The position numbers were made by a program, and so were the translations under genes. DNA of 20,480 bases from Sphingobium sp. CCH11-B1 (GTDB lineage Bacteria; Pseudomonadota; Alphaproteobacteria; Sphingomonadales; Sphingomonadaceae), in NCBI RefSeq assembly GCF_001556865.1, contig NZ_LSJY01000170.1, positions 1 through 20,480 of the forward strand, given 5' to 3'. Position 1 is the first letter of the stretch. Each line of letters opens with the position of its first letter. The notes beneath the pieces are model-generated. The model had not been told where the DNA came from, did not search any database, and worked only from the letters and a program-made list of their open reading frames with translations. Shown here piece after piece: positions 16,848-20,480 of the stretch.

Positions 16848-17066
16848 CAGTGAAAACTCCTCTCAGCTTTGCCGGGAAGTATAGGCGACGCCCGATATTT
16901 GGCCGCTCGATTCACTGTTATGGGGAGGACATACTATTCTCAGCATGACCTTTCCGCCCGATGGCGTGCCGATCCCTCCATCAAAATCCAATGGCTATCT
17001 TTCGGCAGGGCAGAAGGGGGCCGCCTCGCGCCATGATGCCCGCGCAACACAGGAGCAGGGGGTGAC
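16848..17066. promoter_or_regulatory. Divergent promoter region between LuxE-like and epoxide-hydrolase-like genes
   Basis: The 219 bases between two divergent start codons must hold outward promoters for the - strand LuxE/LuxC/AKR set and the + strand LEH/LLM/methyltransferase set. A TACTAT hexamer (16932-16937) could be a -10 for the + strand, with TTCACT (16911-16916) at a short 15-base spacing. It is only a weak candidate. No clear operator repeat was seen. Confidence 0.4.
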
Positions 17067-17441
17067 ATGCCCGGTCCACTGGACGAAGCATTGGCGTTTT
17101 TTCGGGAAAGCAGCGGCTCGCGCGACGACATGCTGTCCGCCATGGAGCGCCGGTTTACGGCGGATACGCGTTGGGAAAATGTCGGCGTGGCGACGACTGT
17201 CGGGATCGATCAGGCGAGGCAGTTCGTCGAGGGCTTTTTGGGCCGGATTCCTTTCGAACGCTGCGAGGTCGTGGTCCATCATGCGGCGGCCGCTGGCAAC
17301 GTGGTCCTGACCGAGCGCAGCGATATTTTCTACGGACCGGATGGGCAGGAAATGCTCTCGCTGCGGCTGATGGGTGCGCTGGAAATGGATGGGTCCCATA
17401 TCGTCGCCTGGCGTGACTATTTCGACACAAGCGGCTTTTAA
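17067..17441 (+). CDS. Limonene-1,2-epoxide hydrolase-like (LEH/SnoaL-fold) protein
   Basis: This is a 124-residue NTF2/SnoaL-fold protein. AGGAG (17051-17055) and GGGGG precede ATG 17067. The catalytic set known from the Rhodococcus limonene epoxide hydrolase is Tyr53/Asn55, Arg99, Asp101, Trp130, Asp132. It is matched here by Trp36/Asn38 ('RWENVG'), Arg84 and Asp86 ('VLTERSDIF'), and Trp115 and Asp117 ('AWRDYFD'). The spacing from Arg84 to Asp117 equals that from Arg99 to Asp132. Only the Tyr is changed, to Trp. Such enzymes open an epoxide with water to give a trans-diol in one step without a covalent intermediate. The LLM gene starts 12 bases after the stop. A ketosteroid-isomerase-like role of this fold is the alternative, but the Arg-Asp-Asp set argues for LEH. 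Confidence 0.82.
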   Translation: MPGPLDEALAFFRESSGSRDDMLSAMERRFTADTRWENVGVATTVGIDQARQFVEGFLGRIPFERCEVVVHHAAAAGNVVLTERSDIFYGPDGQEMLSLRLMGALEMDGSHIVAWRDYFDTSGF

Positions 17442-17453
17442 AGGGGGATGGGG

Positions 17454-18476
17454 ATGACCGATCGCAAGGCTGTCTGGGCGCAGATCGTCCCGATGCCGGG
17501 CGCCGATCTGTCGGCGCTGGCACAGAGCTACGAAGCGGCGGGCGTGGAAGGGGTGTGGGCGCCCCAGATGTTCGGCGCGCCCTTTACGACGCTGGCTACC
17601 GTCGCCCCGGCTACGCAGCGCATCAAGCTGGGGACCGGCATCGCGCTGGCGTTCGTGCGCAGTCCGCTGGAAACCGCCTGCAGCGCCATCGACCTGGACC
17701 TCATCAGCAACGGCCGGGTGGTGCTGGGACTGGGATCCAGCGCGCAGAGCCAGATCGAGGGATCGTTCGGCAGCGCCTATGGCAAGCCGCTCGCCCATAT
17801 GCGTGAGATCGTGGGCATGATCCGCGCCATCGTCGCACGCGGGCATACGGGCGAACTCACCGAACTGGCGGGCGACTATCATCGTCTCGACCTTTCGCAC
17901 TTCCGCCTGCTGCACAAGCCGGTGCGCGGCGACATTCCCATCGTTCTGCCGGCGGTGTTTCAGAAGGCCTGCGCACAGGCGGCGGAAATCGCCGACGGGC
18001 TGCTCGGGCACCCACTGTGGAACGATGCCTGGATCGAGCGGGAAGTGGCCGCTCAAATCAAGGCCGGGCTGGATCGGGCCAGGCGGGCGCGCAAGGACTT
18101 CTCGCTCAACATCTCGATATTCACGGCGATTTCGGATGACAGGCGCGAAGCGATCGAAGATTGTCGGGGGACCGTGGCCTATTACAGCCAGTCACCCCAA
18201 TATCTGCGCTATTTCGAGGAAATCGGTTTCGGCCGCGAGGCATCGGCGATCCAGGCCGCCTTCGCGCAGGGCGACATGGCGGGTATGGCGGCGGCCTGCT
18301 CCGACGAAATGGTGGAGAGCATCGCCGTGGTTGGAACGGTTGATGAGGTGCGCAGCCGGGTTGCCCGGCGCGCCGCCCTGGCCGACGCGATTACGCCGGT
18401 GATCCCTCATTATGGCCTGTCGCCCGAAAAAAGCGCGATCTACACGCAGCGCATCGCGGAGACATTTTATGGCTGA
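17454..18476 (+). CDS. LLM-class (luciferase-like) flavin-dependent oxidoreductase
   Basis: The 340-residue protein starts at ATG 17454; ATG 17448 is also possible because an AAGGGGG run covers both. The luciferase-like fold of single-chain type is visible in 'ALAQSYEAAGVEGVWAPQMFG', 'TQRIKLGTGIALAFVRSPLETACSAIDLDLISNGRVVLGLGSS', and the C-terminal 'VGTVDEVRSRVARRA' helix. Members use reduced FMN or coenzyme F420; the sequence by eye does not decide which. Candidate roles are an aldehyde or ketone monooxygenase (the LuxAB branch) or an F420-type hydride transfer on a hydroxyl or double bond. It overlaps the next gene by 8 bases (ATGGCTGA), a classic translational coupling. It is the only luciferase-like gene in the window, so no LuxAB-type heterodimer is encoded here. 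Confidence 0.9.
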   Translation: MTDRKAVWAQIVPMPGADLSALAQSYEAAGVEGVWAPQMFGAPFTTLATVAPATQRIKLGTGIALAFVRSPLETACSAIDLDLISNGRVVLGLGSSAQSQIEGSFGSAYGKPLAHMREIVGMIRAIVARGHTGELTELAGDYHRLDLSHFRLLHKPVRGDIPIVLPAVFQKACAQAAEIADGLLGHPLWNDAWIEREVAAQIKAGLDRARRARKDFSLNISIFTAISDDRREAIEDCRGTVAYYSQSPQYLRYFEEIGFGREASAIQAAFAQGDMAGMAAACSDEMVESIAVVGTVDEVRSRVARRAALADAITPVIPHYGLSPEKSAIYTQRIAETFYG

Positions 18477-19516
18477 TCCCGCCGCTGCCTCCAGCAGGGG
18501 AAGCGCGGTACAACCGCCATTCGGGTCTGCAACAGGCCAATCTGCAATCCGCGCTTCCCCTGCTGGAGGCAGCGGCGCGGGCCATTGGGGACGGTTCTGT
18601 CGGTCCCGTCACCATTGTCGATTATGGCGCGTCGCAAGGACGCAATTCGATGGCGCCGATGGCGACAGCTATCGATCTGGTTCGCGCGCACGACGCGCAG
18701 CGGCCGGTGCAGGTCGTGCATACGGATCTGCCCTCGAACGATTTCACCTCGCTGTTCGGCCTGCTGGACCGGGATCCGGCCAGCTATCTGAATGGCCGAC
18801 AGGGCGTCTTTCCATCCGCGATCGGCCGATCCTATTTCGATGCGATATTGCCGCCCGGCAGCGTCGACCTGGGCTGGTCCTCCAACGCGCTGCACTGGAT
18901 GAGCCGCAATCCGGTCGATGTCGCGGATCATGGCTGGGCGATCTTCAGTCGGTCCGCGCAGGCGCGTGCCGCCGTCGAGGCCGTGCTGGCGGAGGATTGG
19001 CTGGCCTTCCTGAAGGCGCGCGCTGTCGAATTGCGGCCGGGAGGACGCCTGATCTGTCAGTTCATGGGCAGGGGACCCGACAGCCACGGCTTCGAATGGA
19101 TGGCCGGAAATTTCTGGCAGTCGATCGTCGACATGGAAGGCGAAGGCCTGCTCAACGCCGAGGAGACGCTAAGGATGACGGCGCCCTCCGCGGGGCGTTC
19201 GCCCGATCAGATACAAGCGCCTTTCGATGCCGGCCTGGTGCCCGAACTGGAACTGGAGCATCTCGCCGCGATCCCGTCCCCTGATCCCTATTGGGATGCT
19301 TATCAGCTATCCGGCGATGCGGCCGAACTGGGGCGGCTGTGGGCAGCCATGATGGGTGCGGCCAACGGCCCCAACTTCCTGACGCGGGTCGATGCGTCCC
19401 GCGACCGGGACGCGTTGTTGGCCAGTCTGGTGCAGCGGGTCGCGACCCGTGTCGAGGCCGATCCTCAGCGCAGCCGTGCCTTTATCCTGATCCTGTCGAT
19501 CCGGAAGGCGGTTTGA
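18469..19516 (+). CDS. SABATH-type SAM-dependent carboxyl methyltransferase, frame broken near its start
   Basis: The protein family is clear. 'RYNRHSGLQQANLQSALPLL' opens the fold, and SAM motif I is 'VDYGASQGRNSMAPM'. 'VDLGWSSNALHWMSRNP' is the SABATH 'SLHWLS' signature, and 'PGGRLICQFMGRG' matches the family's 'GGRMVLTFLGR' block. SABATH enzymes methylate small-molecule carboxyls such as salicylate, IAA or gibberellins. The frame carrying these motifs is open from before 18469 to the TGA at 19514-19516, but it has no ATG before 18650, which lies inside motif I and would give a protein missing the fold's first strand. The natural ATG (18469, overlapping the LLM stop) is in the neighbouring frame. 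Dropping one C of CCC at 18478-18480 joins them and gives a sensible 348-residue protein beginning MADPPLPPAGEARYNRHS, near the family's usual 350-380. Either +1 slippage, a real mutation or a sequence error is involved. Confidence 0.8.
18480..18577. repeat. Perfect 29-bp inverted repeat inside the methyltransferase gene
   Basis: The arms 18480-18508 and 18549-18577 are exact reverse complements over 29 bases, separated by 40 bases. The left arm begins at the last base of the CCC triplet where the reading frame breaks. The right arm encodes 'ALPLLEAAAR' of the fold; the left arm encodes the odd proline-rich start. A hairpin this perfect in coding DNA is unusual. Confidence 0.9.
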
Positions 19517-19532
19517 AGCGCGAAGGGCGCTT
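19516..19532 (+). terminator. Small hairpin after the methyltransferase stop
   Basis: AAGCGC (19516-19521) and GCGCTT (19527-19532) flank a 5-base loop directly at the stop codon. No T-tract follows, and the SDR gene begins 71 bases after the methyltransferase stop. At most it modulates readthrough into that gene. Confidence 0.25.
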
Positions 19533-19587
19533 ATCGAAGCGGCGGGATCGCCAAAGAGCCAATGAATCATAAGGGAGAGGACGCCAC

Positions 19588-20394
19588 ATGACCCGCCTTG
19601 CCGACAAAATCTGCATCATCACCGGCAGCGGGAGCGGCATCGGACGCGCCAGCGCGCTGATGTTCGCGCGAGAAGGCGCGACGGTGATCGTCGCGGATAT
19701 TCGCGCCGAAGCTGCCGAGATGACCGCGCAGGCCGTTGTCGATGCCGGCGGATCAGCGCGCGCGATGACCGTCGATGTCGGTGAACAGGCCGATCTGGAG
19801 AAGATGGTCAGCCAGACGATCGCCGACTTCGGTCGCATCGACGTGCTCTTCAACAATGCCCTGTACGTCAATCAGGACCACGCCATGCGCGACATGGATT
19901 TCCTGACCTTCGACCCCGCCATATTCCTCGCCAATCTGAGGGTGAATGTATTGGGCGCGGTTCTGGCGAGCAAACTCGCCATTCCGCATATGCTGGAGCG
20001 CGGCGCGGGGTCGATCATTTCCACCTCTTCGGGCAGTTCCATGGGCGGGGATATCACAGCCTATAGCTATGGATCGTCCAAAGCTGCGCTCAACTGGTTC
20101 GTGCAGGCGATCGCCGCCACCTATGGCAAGCGGGGTATCCGCAGCAATGCGATCTTACCCGGTCCGACACAGACGCCGGCCAAGCTGCAATGGTCCACGC
20201 CCGAGATGGATCGGCTGTTTCTGGAGGTGCTCAACACGCCCTTCATCGGCGAGCCGGAAGACATCGCCGCCATGGCGCTGTTCCTGGCGTCCGACGAATC
20301 CCGTTACGTCAACGGCATGTTGTATCCCGTCGATGGCGGTCAGAGCTGCACCGTGCCGTTCATCAGCGTCACGCGGGCCTTGTCCCCCGGATGA
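19588..20394 (+). CDS. Short-chain dehydrogenase/reductase (SDR)
   Basis: The 268-residue classical SDR starts at ATG 19588 with GGGAGAGG (19573-19580) ahead. The nucleotide-binding 'TGSGSGIGR' is at residues 12-20. 'VADIR' with Asp37 favours NAD over NADP. The catalytic set is Asn120 ('NLRVNVLG'), Ser147/148 ('STSSGSS'), Tyr161 and Lys165 ('YGSSK'). The usual NNAG reads 'NNALY', a small change. The C-terminus has 'NAILPGPTQTPAKL' and 'NGMLYPVDGGQSC', the normal SDR ending, followed by a short extension. It would oxidise a hydroxyl or reduce a ketone, possibly on the diol or alcohol made by neighbours. It is probably the last or a middle gene of the LEH-LLM-methyltransferase set. Confidence 0.95.
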   Translation: MTRLADKICIITGSGSGIGRASALMFAREGATVIVADIRAEAAEMTAQAVVDAGGSARAMTVDVGEQADLEKMVSQTIADFGRIDVLFNNALYVNQDHAMRDMDFLTFDPAIFLANLRVNVLGAVLASKLAIPHMLERGAGSIISTSSGSSMGGDITAYSYGSSKAALNWFVQAIAATYGKRGIRSNAILPGPTQTPAKLQWSTPEMDRLFLEVLNTPFIGEPEDIAAMALFLASDESRYVNGMLYPVDGGQSCTVPFISVTRALSPG

Positions 20395-20426
20395 ACGGCA
20401 AAATAAGGCAGGATGAAATCAGAAAA

Positions 20427-20480
20427 AAGGAGATGGCATGAATGATTTGTGATCGGCCTTGGTGCTCGGCGTCGTGGCGT
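20427..20480 (+). other. Unclear gene start at the right edge
   Basis: AAGGAG (20427-20432) is directly followed by three closely spaced ATGs. ATG 20433 reads only ATG-GCA-TGA and ATG 20438 reads MNDL and then TGA. ATG 20442 stays open to the window edge but gives MICDRPWCSASWR, which is not recognisable. After the TGA at 20450 the 20438 frame continues 'SALVLGVVA', which looks more like protein. A gene probably begins here, but its frame and product cannot be settled from 40 bases. Confidence 0.3.

Noticed and set aside
16995..18056. Long - strand open frame of 353 codons opposite the LEH/LLM genes
   Set aside because: The + strand frames show clear family motifs and proper ribosome sites. 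The - strand frame has low-complexity Arg/His-rich sequence and no motif, as expected for a shadow in GC-rich DNA.
8357..18476. A complete bioluminescence (lux) operon
   Set aside because: No LuxA/LuxB pair and no LuxD were found, the order differs from lux, and the LLM is a single-chain type. Only the acid-reduction part resembles lux.
18412..19284. + strand 290-codon frame starting MACRPKKARS across the methyltransferase start
   Set aside because: It includes the coupled ATG at 18469 but leaves the SABATH motifs in the other frame. Its sequence beyond about 18490 is Arg/Gly-rich shadow.
1..20480. CRISPR array, tRNA/rRNA genes, transposons or attachment sites
   Set aside because: No regularly spaced repeats, no tRNA-like cloverleaf and no transposase or integrase motifs were seen. 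The long inverted repeat at 18480-18577 lies within a gene and has no transposase nearby.

Overview
The window looks like a chromosomal or plasmid segment of a sphingomonad (Sphingomonadaceae, Alphaproteobacteria). The reasons are the high-GC coding style, two large TonB-dependent receptors of the type abundant in that family, and an accessory catabolic-style gene set. The genus assignment is inference; no rRNA, tRNA, CRISPR array or transposase gene was seen.

Left part (1-7227, all + strand): the C-terminal end of a TonB-dependent receptor runs in from outside the window. It is followed by an APH-type phosphotransferase-like protein with a long C-terminal extension, a very AT-rich control region (17 G/C in the 100 bases 2601-2700), a complete 810-aa TonB-dependent receptor, a strong hairpin terminator, a small 82-aa protein of unknown function, and a Spinster-like MFS transporter. 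Together these look like uptake and transport functions for an organic substrate.

Middle (7312-16847): an AraC-family regulator precedes a + strand set of LuxE-like acyl-protein synthetase, LuxC-like acyl reductase and N-acyl-D-amino-acid deacylase-type amidohydrolase. Meeting it head-on is a - strand set with a second LuxE-like and a second LuxC-like gene plus an aldo/keto reductase. The two sets touch at a shared TGATCA double stop. Each set therefore carries its own carboxylic-acid-to-aldehyde module: LuxE activates the acid and carries it on a C-terminal Cys, and LuxC reduces the acyl group through a Cys at residue 301/302.

Right part (17067-20480, + strand): a compact operon of a limonene-1,2-epoxide-hydrolase-like protein, a luciferase-like (LLM) oxidoreductase, a SABATH-type carboxyl methyltransferase and a short-chain dehydrogenase. 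The methyltransferase reading frame is broken at its very start. Its natural ATG (18469) lies in a different frame from the rest of the protein, with the break next to a 29-bp perfect inverted repeat. A poorly readable gene start follows at the right edge.

Overall hypothesis (inference): a lux-like but non-bioluminescent catabolic or modification island acting on a carboxylic acid. The acid may be presented as an amide and may carry an epoxide or double bond, as in a terpenoid. Its enzymes could release the acid (amidohydrolase), reduce it to an aldehyde (two LuxE/LuxC pairs), convert aldehyde, alcohol or ketone (AKR, SDR), hydrate epoxides (LEH-like), oxidise (LLM) and methylate carboxyls (SABATH). 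Receptors and the MFS pump would import or export the compound, and the AraC protein would control it.
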